The notes below the pieces were generated by a model. The model ran no database searches. It was not told the origin of the DNA and worked only from the letters and a program-made list of their open reading frames with translations. 64,000 nucleotides of DNA from positions 1-64,000 of the forward strand of contig NZ_QGKS01000181.1 in assembly GCF_003172935.1 (NCBI RefSeq), given 5' to 3'. This document shows positions 16,741-26,350 of this stretch, one piece after another. The DNA comes from Micromonospora sicca. Its GTDB lineage: Bacteria > Actinomycetota > Actinomycetes > Mycobacteriales > Micromonosporaceae. The position numbers and the translations under genes are program-made. Each line of letters starts with the position of its first letter. The first letter of the stretch is position 1.

Positions 16741-17790
16741 TCATCGCGGGTGGATCAGGCACATTCCGCCGGGAGCGGGCGCGTCCATGGCCGCCAACGC
16801 GTCGGGCACCTCGTCGAGGCCGATGGTCCGGGTGACCAGTTCGGCGGGGCGCAGTACGCCCGCGGTGACCAGCCGGAGCAGCTCCGGATAGGCGTGCGCG
16901 GCCATGCCGTGACTGCCCCGCAGCTCCAGCTCGAACGCGATCACGAGCTCCATCGGCAGGGCCGGGCGGCCCTGGGCGGCGGGAAGGAGTCCGACCTGCA
17001 CATGCCGTCCGCGCCGCCGCAGGCTCTCGATCGAGGCGGTGCAGGTGCCGTGACTGCCCAACGCGTCGAGCGACAGGTGGGCGCCACCGCCGGTCGCCTC
17101 CCGGACGGCCGCGGCCACGGCGCCGGGGGCGGTGAGGGCACTGCCGTCCAGGCAGACGGTGGCCCCGCAACTCCTCGCCAGCTCGAGCGCGCCGGGGGCG
17201 ACGTCGACCGCCACCACCTGGGCGCCGCACGCCGCCGCGATCATCACCGCGGACAGCCCCACGCCGCCGCAGCCGTGCACCGCCACCCACTCGCCCGCGG
17301 CGACCCGCCCCTGGCTGACCACGGCCCGGAACGCCGTGGCGAAGCGGCAGCCGAGCGCCGCCGCGGCCGGGTGGTCCAGCTCGTCGGGGAGCCGGACCAG
17401 GTTGACCTCGGCGTGCTGCACCGCCACGTAGTCGGCGAACGAGCCCCAGTGGGTGAAGCCGGGCTGCGTCTGCCGCTCGCAGACCTGCTGATCGCCCGCG
17501 AAGCACGCGGGGCACTGCCCACAGGCGCAGACGAAGGGCGCGGTGACCCGGTCGCCGGGCCGCCAGCCGCGTACGCCGGCCCCGACCGCCGCGACGACAC
17601 CCGCGAACTCGTGGCCGGGGACGTGTGGCGGGCGGATGTCGGGATCGTGTCCCTGCCAGCCGTGCCAGTCGCTGCGGCACAACCCGGTCGCCTCGACCCG
17701 GATGACGGCGCCCCCGGCCGGCGGCACCGGGTCCGGGACGTCACGGACCTCGGGTCGGGCACCGAACTCGTCGAAGATCACCGCACGCAT
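16741..17790 (-). CDS. Zinc-dependent alcohol dehydrogenase (MDR superfamily)
   Basis: 349 residues. Catalytic-zinc ligands appear in ATGLCRSDWHGW (Cys) and PGHEFAGVV (His-Glu). The structural-zinc lobe has CACGQCPACFAGDQQVC. A Rossmann motif (VHGCGGVGLSAVMIAAACG) binds NAD(P). The profile is that of a medium-chain ADH acting on alcohols or aldehydes; the substrate cannot be read. The ATG at 17790 is chosen because CAGGA lies eight bases upstream; 21 extra residues upstream do not match the family. No operon partner; it converges with the hypothetical gene. Confidence 0.9.
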   Translation of the reverse strand: MRAVIFDEFGARPEVRDVPDPVPPAGGAVIRVEATGLCRSDWHGWQGHDPDIRPPHVPGHEFAGVVAAVGAGVRGWRPGDRVTAPFVCACGQCPACFAGDQQVCERQTQPGFTHWGSFADYVAVQHAEVNLVRLPDELDHPAAAALGCRFATAFRAVVSQGRVAAGEWVAVHGCGGVGLSAVMIAAACGAQVVAVDVAPGALELARSCGATVCLDGSALTAPGAVAAAVREATGGGAHLSLDALGSHGTCTASIESLRRRGRHVQVGLLPAAQGRPALPMELVIAFELELRGSHGMAAHAYPELLRLVTAGVLRPAELVTRTIGLDEVPDALAAMDAPAPGGMCLIHPR

Positions 17791-17924
17791 GCGCCGCATC
17801 CTGACATGGTGCGATCCGGCGGGCGGGCCCCACCCCCGCCCGACCTGCGGCAATTGCCGTCAAGCGCCGGTCCGGCCCGGGCCGGCTCGGCTGAAACGGC
17901 TGGAACCGAAGGCGCGGGCGAGCC

Positions 17925-18551
17925 TCAGGCGCCGCGGGCGAACAGGGCCAGGCGTACCCGGTTGGGGCTGTTGGTCTTGGTCATCAGGCTGGTGATGTGG
18001 GTCTTGACCGTGGTGACGCCGATATGCAGCCGGTCGGCGATCTCCGTGTTGGACAGGCCCTCGGCGACCAGGTTCAGCACGTCCTGCTCCCGGGCGGTCA
18101 GGCCCTCGGTCGGCCGCGGCGCCTCGGCGCGGGCGTGCACCGCGCGCTGGACCAGGCGCTGCAGCACCTCCTGGCTGAACGGGCTGTCGCCCGCGGCGGC
18201 CCGGCGGACGCCGTCCAGCAGGTCGGCGGGGGGTGCGTCCTTGAGCAGGAACCCGCAGGCGCCGGCGGTCAGCGCCGGGTAGAGGTGGTCGTCGTCGCCG
18301 AATGTGGTCAGCACCAGGACGCGGGTCGCGGGGCGGTCGGTGAGGATCCGGCTGGTCGCGGTGATCCCGTCGACGCCCGGCATGCGCAGGTCCATGACGA
18401 CGACGTCGGGAACCAGCCGCGCGGCGAGGGAGATCGCCTCGCGGCCGTTGTCGGCCTCGCCGACGACCTCGATGTCGGGCTGGGCGTCGCAGAGCATGCG
18501 CAGGCCCGCGCGGATCAGGTGCTGGTCGTCGACCAGCAGGACGCGGATCAT
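17925..18551 (-). CDS. NarL/LuxR-family response regulator
   Basis: 208 residues. Receiver domain: MIRVLLVDDQHLIRAGLRML, with phospho-acceptor Asp54 in VVVMDLRMPGVDG, conserved Thr in LVLTTFGDDD and Lys in GFLLKDAPP. The C-terminal LuxR helix-turn-helix is EGLTAREQDVLNLVAEGLSN followed by TVKTHITSLMTKTNS. It is expected to be phosphorylated by the histidine kinase whose stop overlaps its start (ATGA). Regulated genes are unknown; the membrane protein upstream of the kinase is a candidate. Confidence 0.92.
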   Translation of the reverse strand: MIRVLLVDDQHLIRAGLRMLCDAQPDIEVVGEADNGREAISLAARLVPDVVVMDLRMPGVDGITATSRILTDRPATRVLVLTTFGDDDHLYPALTAGACGFLLKDAPPADLLDGVRRAAAGDSPFSQEVLQRLVQRAVHARAEAPRPTEGLTAREQDVLNLVAEGLSNTEIADRLHIGVTTVKTHITSLMTKTNSPNRVRLALFARGA

Positions 18552-19822
18552 GCCGGCTCCGGCGTGTGTGGTCCGGCCGAGGTCTCTCGGCCGCGGGGGG
18601 CCGGCGTGCCGGCCGGCGGTACGGGCGAGGCGGCCGGCGCGGGGCCGGGCCCGGGGACCGCGGCCGGGAGGACGGTACGGACCCGCCAACCCGCGCCGGT
18701 CGGGCCTGCCTCCAGCCGGCCGCCGAGGACCTCGACGCGCTCGCGCATGCCGGTGATGCCGTGGCCGCCACCGGGCGGCACCGCCGCCGGCACCCGGCCG
18801 CGCCCGTTGTCGGAGACCTCCCAGTGGACGGCGCCGTCGGCCACGGCAACCGACAGGCGCGCCAGCGCGGACGTCCCGGCATGCTTCGCCACGTTGGTCA
18901 GCGCCTCCTGGGTCAGTCGCAACACCGCCAGACCACGGACCGCATCGAGCGAACCGACCGCCGGGTCGATGTCGGCCTCCACCGTGACACCGGCCTGGCG
19001 GGCCCGGTCGACCGCCGCGCCGAGCGCCGCCGGAAGCGCCGACGGCTCGATCGCGGTCAGCGCCGCGTCACCGCGTACCCCGTCGGGGTTGCGCAGGACC
19101 GCGACCAGCCGGCGCAGATCCGCCAGGGCCGCCGTCCCCGTGCCGTGCACGTCGTCGAACACCTCGCCCACCCGCGGATCCAGTTCGGTGAGCACGTGCC
19201 GGGCCACGCCGACCCGCAGCACCATCGACGCCACGTGATGCGCGACCACGTCGTGCAGCTCGCGGGCGATGGCGCTGCGTTCGTCGGCGCGCGCGGCGCG
19301 ACTCTCCGACTCGCGCCGGCGCTGTTCCGCCGCCGCCCGCTCCTCGGCCTGCCGGCCGAGTTCCCGGGTGGTCCGGATGACCAGGCCGAGCAGCAGCGGT
19401 ACGCCGACCTCCAAGGTCAGCCCGAAGACGCCGGAGAGGAACCGTCGGAACGGGTCGCCGATCGAGTCGGTCAGGTCGACCGTGGACAGCAGCCCGGCGG
19501 CCAGCCAGATGATCCGCGGCCGGTGCGCCCACATGGCCAGCTCGAGCAACGCCCAGCTGGCGCCCACCTGGTTGATCGTCGTGTCGTCGATGATCTGGAT
19601 CGCGACGGCCAGCAGCGCGGCCTGCCCCACCAGGTTGACCAGCGGCCGGCGGTGGAACACCAGCGCGACGGTGAACGCGACCATCGCGAGCACCCACTGG
19701 GTGACCGTCGGGGAGCGTCCGGCCTGGCTGCCGAAGACCAGATAGCCCACGCCGCTGAGGTCGAGCAGCAGCATCCGCACGAACGTGTCGCGCGCGTCGA
19801 ACAGCCGTCCCACCCACCCCAC
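18548..19822 (-). CDS. Sensor histidine kinase (HisKA_3 type)
   Basis: 424 residues. Four or more N-terminal membrane helices (LLLDLSGVGYLVFGSQ through GLTLEVGVPLLLGLVIR) lead to a short coiled-coil, then the HisKA_3 dimerisation motif ARELHDVVAHHVASM with the phospho-acceptor His190. The ATPase domain has LTQEALTNVAKHAG (N box) and VSDNGRGRVPAAVPPGGGHGITGMRERV. The C-terminal ~45 residues are Pro-rich. It overlaps the response regulator by four bases. The signal is probably envelope-related, inferred from the membrane sensor lacking an extracellular loop domain. Confidence 0.9.
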   Translation of the reverse strand: MGWVGRLFDARDTFVRMLLLDLSGVGYLVFGSQAGRSPTVTQWVLAMVAFTVALVFHRRPLVNLVGQAALLAVAIQIIDDTTINQVGASWALLELAMWAHRPRIIWLAAGLLSTVDLTDSIGDPFRRFLSGVFGLTLEVGVPLLLGLVIRTTRELGRQAEERAAAEQRRRESESRAARADERSAIARELHDVVAHHVASMVLRVGVARHVLTELDPRVGEVFDDVHGTGTAALADLRRLVAVLRNPDGVRGDAALTAIEPSALPAALGAAVDRARQAGVTVEADIDPAVGSLDAVRGLAVLRLTQEALTNVAKHAGTSALARLSVAVADGAVHWEVSDNGRGRVPAAVPPGGGHGITGMRERVEVLGGRLEAGPTGAGWRVRTVLPAAVPGPGPAPAASPVPPAGTPAPRGRETSAGPHTPEPA

Positions 19823-19897
19823 CGGATCAGCCTAGGCGCTGCGGCTCGCGGGCCGGAGCGGCGGCGCCCGCCGGCCGGCCGACGAACCGCGCCGCGG

Positions 19898-20824
19898 TCA
19901 TGCGGCCAGCGCCAGTTCCGGGCGGCGTCGGCGAGCGACGACCAGGCCGGCGGCGGTCGCGGTCGCGACCACCAGGGCCGCCACGGCGGCCAGGGTGAGC
20001 GCGTCCGGGCGCAGCAGCGGCTGCCCGCGCAGTGCCTGCCAGGTCAACAGCATCGTGAGTACGCCGTAGGCACCGCCCGCCACGACCAGCAGCCGTACGC
20101 GGGTGTGCTCGTCCAGCCGCGTTCCGACGAACCGGCTCAGCAGGATCGCCAGGATCGGCAGCGCCTGCAGGGCGTGCAGCCCCACGAAATGCCCGATCCG
20201 CAGGTCCCCGCCGGTGGTGCTCCAACCGACCAGCGGCAGCCCGGGCCCCCCGTCCGGTACGCCCACGCTGTGCGCCCCGGCGACCCCCTCGATCCCCGTG
20301 TCCCGGCCGGCCACCATCGGTATTGCCGCCAGCATGCCCAGCAGCGACAAGCCGATCCCCAGCCCGACCGCGTACCCGCCGACCCGGTCCGCGATCGGCT
20401 GACGCAGTACCACTATCCCGATGACGAAGTGCGCGGCGAACAGCACCAGGATCGACGCGCCCATCGCCTGCCACAGGGCGGCGTTCAGCGGGGTCGTCTC
20501 GTTGTAGTGGCTGGTCGTGCCGCGCAGCACCTGCCCGACGATCACCACCATCTCGATCACCGACATCGCGACGATGACCGTGCCCGCCCACTCCGCGATC
20601 CGGCTGCGTCCCGGCAGGAGGGAGAGCATCCAGGCGAGGGTGGCGCCGTACAGCACGAACGACACGGCGAACTTGAACGGCTTGAGCCAGATCGGCACGC
20701 CGGTGAGGACGCGCGGGTCGGCCACGATGCCGACCGCGGAGACGACGGCGAGCAGCGCCATCGCGGAGACGAAGACCATCAGGGGGCGGTGCCAGTGTGC
20801 CGCCCGGTGCAGTGCGCTAGTCAT
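19898..20824 (-). CDS. Multi-pass membrane protein
   Basis: 308 residues with about eight hydrophobic helices, opening MTSALHRAAHWHRPLMVFVS and including IWLKPFKFAVSFVLYGATLA, WQAMGASILVLFAAHFVIGI and HFVGLHALQALPILAILLSR. Conserved His residues in helices (AAHFVIG, GHFVGLHALQ) recall haem-free membrane proteins seen in actinomycetes, but no family is certain. It lies just upstream of the kinase gene on the same strand and may be co-transcribed. Function unknown. Confidence 0.7.
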   Translation of the reverse strand: MTSALHRAAHWHRPLMVFVSAMALLAVVSAVGIVADPRVLTGVPIWLKPFKFAVSFVLYGATLAWMLSLLPGRSRIAEWAGTVIVAMSVIEMVVIVGQVLRGTTSHYNETTPLNAALWQAMGASILVLFAAHFVIGIVVLRQPIADRVGGYAVGLGIGLSLLGMLAAIPMVAGRDTGIEGVAGAHSVGVPDGGPGLPLVGWSTTGGDLRIGHFVGLHALQALPILAILLSRFVGTRLDEHTRVRLLVVAGGAYGVLTMLLTWQALRGQPLLRPDALTLAAVAALVVATATAAGLVVARRRRPELALAA

Positions 20825-21184
20825 ACCTGTAGATGCTCGTGAGCCGCCTTCCCGACCGCGTCCGACCGCGGGCCCCGGTTGCGGCCGGCGGTCGGAGCGT
20901 TGCCTCCTCCCTGGGGAGGAGGCGGCAGTCCGAGCCGGTGGAGGAGGTCGTGGTCCGCGTCCGCCGGACCTGGCGCGCCCGCTCCCACCTGATGCCAATA
21001 GCGCCCGGGGACCCAGGATCATCGGATGAGCGCCGGCGTGGCACGGCTCCGGTCCCTACCCACGGGAGCCGTCCGTACACCTGTGCCGCGGACGAGTGTT
21101 CGCCGCGGTGCCGGTTGCGGCCGGCGGCATGGTGGGCGGCGCCCAGGGTAGACCGAGTTCACCCGATACCAGGTGAGGTGGACG
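20825..21184. other. 360-base divergent intergenic region
   Basis: Separates the membrane protein gene (minus) from hflX (plus). It contains the hairpin at 20902-20923 and otherwise no recognisable gene, repeat or promoter motif that I can support. Confidence 0.4.
20902..20923. repeat. Inverted repeat in the hflX leader region
   Basis: GCCTCCTCC and GGAGGAGGC pair in a nine-base stem with a four-base loop. Because it lies between divergent genes it is not an obvious terminator; it could be a transcription-factor site or leader hairpin. Its GGAGGAGG arm would also hide an anti-Shine-Dalgarno-like sequence. Confidence 0.35.
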
Positions 21185-22330
21185 ATGGCGGGATCATGGT
21201 TGCTCGGCGCCGGTGCCGACCTGCCGGGCGAACGGCCGAACGCCGTGCTGGTCGCGGTCAACCAGGAGGACGGGGCGGGCGACAGCGGTCCGGGTAGCGA
21301 GGTGTCCCTGGCCGAGCTGCGGCGGCTCGCCGACACCGACGGTCTGACCGTCGTCGACGCGGTGGTGCAGAACCGGCCCAGACCCGACCCCGCCACCTAC
21401 GTCGGCTCGGGAAAGGTGGAGGAACTGGCCGCCGTCACCGAGCGAACCCAGGCCGACCTGGTGATCGCGGACGGGGAGCTGAGCCCCGGCCAGGTGCGCA
21501 ACCTGGAGGAACGGGTCGGCGTGCGCGTGGTCGACCGCACTGCGCTGATTCTGGACATCTTCGCCGAGCACGCCCGCACCAGTGAGGGCCGGGTGCAGGT
21601 GGAGTTGGCGCAGATCGCGTACCAGTTGCCGCGGCTGCGGGACGGCGGCCGGACGATGTCCCGGGTCGGTGGTGGCCGGGTCGCCGGCGGCGCCGGGATA
21701 GGTGTCCGCGGTCCCGGTGAGATGCGACTGGAGACCCAGCGCCGGACGCTGCGCCAGCGGGCCACCCGGCTGCGGCGCAACGCCTCGGAGCTGGCTCGGC
21801 GGCGGGAGCGGACCCGGAGCCGAAGGGCCCGCAACCGGGTGCCGTCGGTGTCGATCACCGGCTACACCAACGCCGGCAAGTCCGCCCTGCTGAATCGGCT
21901 CACCGGCGCGGACGCTCAGGTCCGGGACGTGCTGTTCGCCACGCTCGACCCGACCGTGCGCCGGATCAGCACCGGCGAGCTGACCTACACCGTCATCGAC
22001 ACGGTCGGCTTCGTCCGGCACCTGCCGCACCAGCTCGTCGATGCGTTCCGCTCGACGCTGGAGGAGGTCAGCCGCAGCGACCTGACCATGCACGTGGTCG
22101 ACGCCTCGGCGCCGGACGCGCTCGAACAGATCACCACGGTGCACGGGGTGCTGCAGGAGATCGGCGCCGGACAGGTTCCCGAGTTGCTGGTACTCAACAA
22201 GATCGACATTGCGCCGCCGGAGTGGGTCGACGCCCTGCGGCGGGTGTACCCCGAGGCGGTGGCGGTCTCCGCGCTGACCGGCGCCGGCATCGACGAGCTG
22301 CGGGCCGTCCTGGCTGCCCGGCTGGCGTGA
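21185..22330 (+). CDS. hflX: GTPase HflX
   Basis: 381 residues. The N-terminal glycine-rich HflX domain has DPATYVGSGKVEELAA and LILDIFAEHARTSEGRVQVE, followed by the QIAYQLPRLRD / GGRTMSRVGGGR region. The G domain shows G1 GYTNAGKSALLNRL near residue 225, switch II DTVGFVRHLPH and G4 LVLNKIDIA, with a final SALTGAGIDEL. HflX binds and splits stalled or hibernating 70S ribosomes under stress. It lacks the long N-terminal extension of some actinobacterial HflX, so it may be a second paralogue. AGGTGAGG precedes the ATG. Confidence 0.93.
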   Translation: MAGSWLLGAGADLPGERPNAVLVAVNQEDGAGDSGPGSEVSLAELRRLADTDGLTVVDAVVQNRPRPDPATYVGSGKVEELAAVTERTQADLVIADGELSPGQVRNLEERVGVRVVDRTALILDIFAEHARTSEGRVQVELAQIAYQLPRLRDGGRTMSRVGGGRVAGGAGIGVRGPGEMRLETQRRTLRQRATRLRRNASELARRRERTRSRRARNRVPSVSITGYTNAGKSALLNRLTGADAQVRDVLFATLDPTVRRISTGELTYTVIDTVGFVRHLPHQLVDAFRSTLEEVSRSDLTMHVVDASAPDALEQITTVHGVLQEIGAGQVPELLVLNKIDIAPPEWVDALRRVYPEAVAVSALTGAGIDELRAVLAARLA

Positions 22331-22350
22331 CGCCGACGGGAGAGCTGACG

Positions 22351-22510
22351 TCAGGCCTGCCGCCCCGGCTGCACCAATCCGCCACGGGACGGACCGGCGC
22401 GCAGGTAGGTGAGCACCGCCCGGGCCCCCGGACCATCCGGGAGCGGATGGTGCCGACCGGGCAGCCGCACACCTCCGCCGCCTCGGCGTAGGACAGGCCG
22501 ACGCCGTAGG
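22351..22510 (-). pseudogene. Remnant of an ECF sigma factor C-terminus
   Basis: The segment GLSYAEAAEVCGCPVGTIRS is sigma region 4.2 of an ECF sigma factor, of the type that normally ends in the DNA-binding helix-turn-helix. At about 22422-22430 the signal shifts to another frame and continues ARAVLTYLRAGPSRGGLV to a stop at 22351. Region 2 and the rest of region 4 are absent; upstream sequence is unrelated. It is therefore a 5'-deleted, frameshifted relic. Confidence 0.65.
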
Positions 22511-22785
22511 CGTACCCGGTGTCGAACCGGACACGCTTTAACAAGATCATGTCACTATTGGCCGCTTGCCGCCGGCATGCGCCCCTTTAGCGGCTTTTGT
22601 GGCATCTAGGCACTCTGGTGAGTTTCGCTCAATATGCTCCAAAGCGACATCCAGTACTCGACCCAGGGGCTCCTGGCGGGTTCGTGCTGCCCGATCCGCA
22701 CACCACGAGGACGCCGGACCGGCGTTCACCGCGGGGCGGCCGCGGGCCGCGACCGCCGGAACCCACGGAGATGCGTGAGATCCCG

Positions 22786-24306
22786 ATGAAGGACGCGGAA
22801 ACCATGGTCCTGCCCCGGCTCGGGCCGGCGGCGGTCAGTGTCGAGGACCCCTGGGGAGAAGACCAGGGCGCCGACCCGGTCGGTCCGGCGACGGACCCCC
22901 AGCGGTGGCGGGTCGCCGCCTGGCTGGTGCCGGCACTGCTGATGGGCCTGCTCGGCGTCGTCCGGGCCGGCGCACCCGGACTGCGGACGGAAGAGCTCGC
23001 CACCTGGGGCCGGGCCGCGTCGTCCTGGCGGGACAACTGGTCGATGCTCGGCTCGGACGATGTCGCCGTCGGGCCGTACCACCTGCTGATGCGCGCGTGG
23101 GCGGCGGGCTTCGGCACCTCCGATCTCGCCCTGCGCGTACCCTCCATCCTGGCCATGACCGCGGCCGCGGCGCTCGTCGGGGCGCTGGCGGCCCGACTGT
23201 TCGCGCCGGGGACCGGTGTCCTCGCCGGGGTGGTCTTCGCGCTGCTGCCGACGTCGGCGCGGTACGCGCAGGAGGCCCAGCCGTACGCATTGACCCTGCT
23301 CGCCGCGGTGCTCGCCACGTCCCTCCTCGTGGCGGCCATCGACCGGCCGAGGCACTGGCGCTTCGCCGGCTACGCCGGCGCGGTGGTGGTCCTGGGCCTG
23401 TGCAACGTCGTCGCGCTGCTGCTGCTCGTCGGCCACGGCTGGGCCGTGTTCGCCTTCCGGCGCACGGTCGCTGTCCGATGGCTGGCCGCCGCGTCCGTGG
23501 GCGCGCTGCCCGTGGCCGCCCTGCTCTGGTTCGCCACGCGGCACGGCGCGCAGATCGCCCCGGCCTCGCACCCGAGCCTGACCGCGCTGGCCGCGACCCC
23601 CCGGGAACTGTTCGGCGTCACCGCACTGGGGGCCGTGCTGCTCGCGCTCGCGTTGTTCAGCCTCCCGCTGCGGCACTCCGCTGCCATCTACACCGCCTGG
23701 GCGGTGGTGCCGCCGCTCGTGCTGCTGCTCATCGCGCAGGCGACGCCGTTCTGGCGGCCGCAGTACCTGCTCTTCACGCTCCCGGCGTGGGCGACGCTCG
23801 GCGCGGTCGCCCTCGCCCGGGCGGGCACCCGATGGTCCGTGGGTGTGCTGGCGGCGGTCGCCCTGATCGTCGCGCCGGCCCAGTTGGCCGTGCGGGAACC
23901 CGATGGACATCAGCAGGCGACCCGTCAGCTCGCGGAGATCATCCAACCTCGGCTGCAACCCGGTGACGGCGTCGTCTACGGCTCGTCGGATCCGGGAGGT
24001 GGCGGGGTCGGCCGGAACGTGGTGGCGCACTACCTCCCCGCCGACCGCCGGCCGAAGGACCTGCTCGCCACGGCTCCACACCGCGTCGACGGTCGGCTCC
24101 CGGTGTCCGAATGCGCCGACGTCGCCAGGTGCCTGCACGGCGCGCGGCGACTGTGGGTGGTCCGCCTCGGCGAGCAGCCGGACCCGGTGCACGGCATCGG
24201 CGGCGCGAAGGAGCAGCTGCTCCGAAAGACGTATCAGGTGGCGCAGGTCTGGCGACCCACGGGGCTCACGCTGGCCCTGCTGGTGGACGAGCGGACCGAC
24301 CTCTGA
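22786..24306 (+). CDS. Membrane glycosyltransferase (GT39/ArnT-like, GT-C fold)
   Basis: 506 residues with about ten membrane helices. The first periplasmic loop, APGLRTEELATWGRAASSW, carries the acidic residues expected of GT-C enzymes (usually DE; here TEE), and DVAVGPYHLLMRAWA and ARYAQEAQPYALTLL match the Dol-P-sugar-dependent mannosyltransferase-like family. The C-terminal ~130 residues form an extracytoplasmic domain. These enzymes move lipid-linked sugars onto acceptors outside the membrane. The ATG at 22786 is preferred over the one at 22771, which has its ribosome site directly abutting. It is followed 127 bases later by the GT2 gene, suggesting a shared locus. Confidence 0.8.
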   Translation: MKDAETMVLPRLGPAAVSVEDPWGEDQGADPVGPATDPQRWRVAAWLVPALLMGLLGVVRAGAPGLRTEELATWGRAASSWRDNWSMLGSDDVAVGPYHLLMRAWAAGFGTSDLALRVPSILAMTAAAALVGALAARLFAPGTGVLAGVVFALLPTSARYAQEAQPYALTLLAAVLATSLLVAAIDRPRHWRFAGYAGAVVVLGLCNVVALLLLVGHGWAVFAFRRTVAVRWLAAASVGALPVAALLWFATRHGAQIAPASHPSLTALAATPRELFGVTALGAVLLALALFSLPLRHSAAIYTAWAVVPPLVLLLIAQATPFWRPQYLLFTLPAWATLGAVALARAGTRWSVGVLAAVALIVAPAQLAVREPDGHQQATRQLAEIIQPRLQPGDGVVYGSSDPGGGGVGRNVVAHYLPADRRPKDLLATAPHRVDGRLPVSECADVARCLHGARRLWVVRLGEQPDPVHGIGGAKEQLLRKTYQVAQVWRPTGLTLALLVDERTDL

Positions 24307-24433
24307 CCGGTCGCCGCACCCGGGATCGGATGGCGTGGTCCGCTGCGGTGATTGGGGCAACTCGCACTGTTTGACCGTATTGCACGTTTAGGCTCAGCCA
24401 CAGTCGAGTCCGTGGCGAGCAGGAGTCGGACCC

Positions 24434-26350
24434 TTGGGGGGCAATGTGGGCGTCGTCGCCGATAGGCGCCTGTCTTCAGCCACAAAGGACGGAACCTCCG
24501 CCGGCGGCACCCCGGTCGACGACGCGGCCCAGCCGCCGTCCGGTCAACGCCCCGATCGTCGCCGGCTGAACATCAGGGCTCGCCTGGCGTACGCGAGATG
24601 CGGCGCCATCGCCGGCCCCCTGGTCGCGCCGCGGCACCCGCGCGCGGCGGTCGAGTTCCGCCACGCCGTCTCGCCCGCGGCGCGGGTGGTCCTGACGCTG
24701 CTCGTCCTGGTCAACAGCGCGGCCGGGCTGCTGCTCGTCGGGTGGCTGCTGCTTCCCGAGCACGTACCCGGAGCGGGCGTGATCGGGCTCGGCGGCTGGC
24801 AGACGGTGGCGGCCCGGCTCGGCTTCTGCGTGGTCGTCGGCGTCGAGTTGATCCGCCTCGCGCAGAACGTGGTCGTCTGGGTGTTCGCCTTCAACGCCAA
24901 GGACCCGGTCCCGGTCGATCCTCCGGTCGGCCTGCGGGTGGCCCTGCTCACCACGATCGTGCCCAGCAAGGAACCGATCGACGTCGTGGAGCGGACCCTG
25001 CGGCGGTGGAAGCAGATCGTCTACTGCGGTCGGGTCGACGTCTGGATCCTCGACGAGGGGGACGACCCCGCGGTGCGGGAGATGGCCGCGCGGCTCGGGG
25101 TGCGGCACTTCAGCCGGAAGGGCCGACCGGAGTACAACCAGCCGAACGGTGAGTTCCGCGCCAGGACGAAGTCGGGCAACCACAACGCCTGGCGGGCCGA
25201 ACACGAGCACCACTACGACGTGGTCGCCAACGTCGACCCCGACCACGTGCCGCTGCCGAACTTCCTCGAACGCACGCTCGGCTACTTCCGCGACCCGGAC
25301 GTGGCCTTCGTGGTGACCCCGCAGGTGTACGGCAACATGCACCAGAACCTGGTCGCGCACGGCGCCTCGGTCCAGCAGTACCTCTACAACGGCCTCATCG
25401 CGCGCGGCGGAAACGGTCTGGACGCGCCCCTGCTCACCGGCACCGGCCACCTCTACCGGCCATCCGCGTGGCGGACCATCGGCGGCTACCAGGACTCGAT
25501 CATCGAAGACCACCTGACCAGCATCCGGATCCATGCCGCCGTCAACCCGGAGACGGGCAACCAGTGGAAGGGCGTCTACACCCCGGACGTGGTGGCCATC
25601 GGGGAAGGCCCGACCTCGTGGGCCGACTACTTCAACCAGCAGAAGCGGTGGGCCGCCGGCATCTGCGAGATCCTGGTCCGCCGTGACCTGCGCGCGCCGC
25701 GCGAACTGCCGTCCCGACGCCGCTGGCAGTACCGCCTGCTCCAGTTCTACTACCCGAGCGTGGCGGTCAGCCTGCTGCTCGGCAACTTCGCCACCGCCAT
25801 GTCGCTGCTCACCGGGGTGAGTGCGGCCCAGCTCGACGTCACCGTGTGGTCGGTGCTGTGGGGCTCGACCATCGCCACCTGGTTCGTGCTGTGGCTCTGG
25901 CTCCGCCGGTTCAACATCGCCCCGCACGAGCGGGAAGAGATCGGCTTGGTCGGCATGGCGCTGGCGCTGTTCGCCGGTCCGATCTACGTGGCCGCCGGTG
26001 TCGGCGCGCTGCTGCGGCGCAAGCTCGGGTTCGTGGTGACGGCCAAGGGCAAGCTGCGTACCACCGAGTCGCTCGGCACCTTCCGTCTGCACTTCTGCTG
26101 GGCGGCCTTCGCCGCCGGCGTGCTCGGCGCGAGTTTCCTGCTGGACAACGACTTCACCCTGCTCCGGGTGTGGCCGGTCCTGACCCTCCTGATGGGGCTT
26201 GGTCCGCCGCTGATCGCGCTCGCGTCGAGTGTCGCGGCCCGCCGCGAGCAGCAGCACGAGGAGAAGGCCGAGCCCGCCGCTCGGACCGGGAGAGAAGAAC
26301 GTCACCCGCCGAAGTCACGGGTGGCGGCTGACGGGGGTTTGCCATGGTGA
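24434..26350 (+). CDS. Cellulose-synthase-like GT2 polysaccharide synthase
   Basis: 638 residues. Two N-terminal membrane helices, then a GT2 catalytic domain: first Asp in ILDEGDD near residue 207, VDPDH near 266, IIEDH near 355 and QQKRW near 402 (the D, DxD, TED-like and QxxRW motifs of processive synthases). Several C-terminal helices form the channel. It should polymerise a beta-linked glycan from a nucleotide sugar and extrude it. The start is TTG: AGGAG lies exactly eight bases before it, better than the GTG twelve bases on. No PilZ domain is visible, so c-di-GMP control is not indicated. Its tail (EERHPPKSRVAA) is repeated downstream, marking a duplication. Confidence 0.85.
   Translation: MGGNVGVVADRRLSSATKDGTSAGGTPVDDAAQPPSGQRPDRRRLNIRARLAYARCGAIAGPLVAPRHPRAAVEFRHAVSPAARVVLTLLVLVNSAAGLLLVGWLLLPEHVPGAGVIGLGGWQTVAARLGFCVVVGVELIRLAQNVVVWVFAFNAKDPVPVDPPVGLRVALLTTIVPSKEPIDVVERTLRRWKQIVYCGRVDVWILDEGDDPAVREMAARLGVRHFSRKGRPEYNQPNGEFRARTKSGNHNAWRAEHEHHYDVVANVDPDHVPLPNFLERTLGYFRDPDVAFVVTPQVYGNMHQNLVAHGASVQQYLYNGLIARGGNGLDAPLLTGTGHLYRPSAWRTIGGYQDSIIEDHLTSIRIHAAVNPETGNQWKGVYTPDVVAIGEGPTSWADYFNQQKRWAAGICEILVRRDLRAPRELPSRRRWQYRLLQFYYPSVAVSLLLGNFATAMSLLTGVSAAQLDVTVWSVLWGSTIATWFVLWLWLRRFNIAPHEREEIGLVGMALALFAGPIYVAAGVGALLRRKLGFVVTAKGKLRTTESLGTFRLHFCWAAFAAGVLGASFLLDNDFTLLRVWPVLTLLMGLGPPLIALASSVAARREQQHEEKAEPAARTGREERHPPKSRVAADGGLPW

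Noticed and set aside
22551-22785. Possible riboswitch or promoter ahead of the membrane glycosyltransferase
   Set aside because: Sequence is somewhat more AT-rich but I could not find a convincing conserved aptamer motif or a proper -10/-35 pair.
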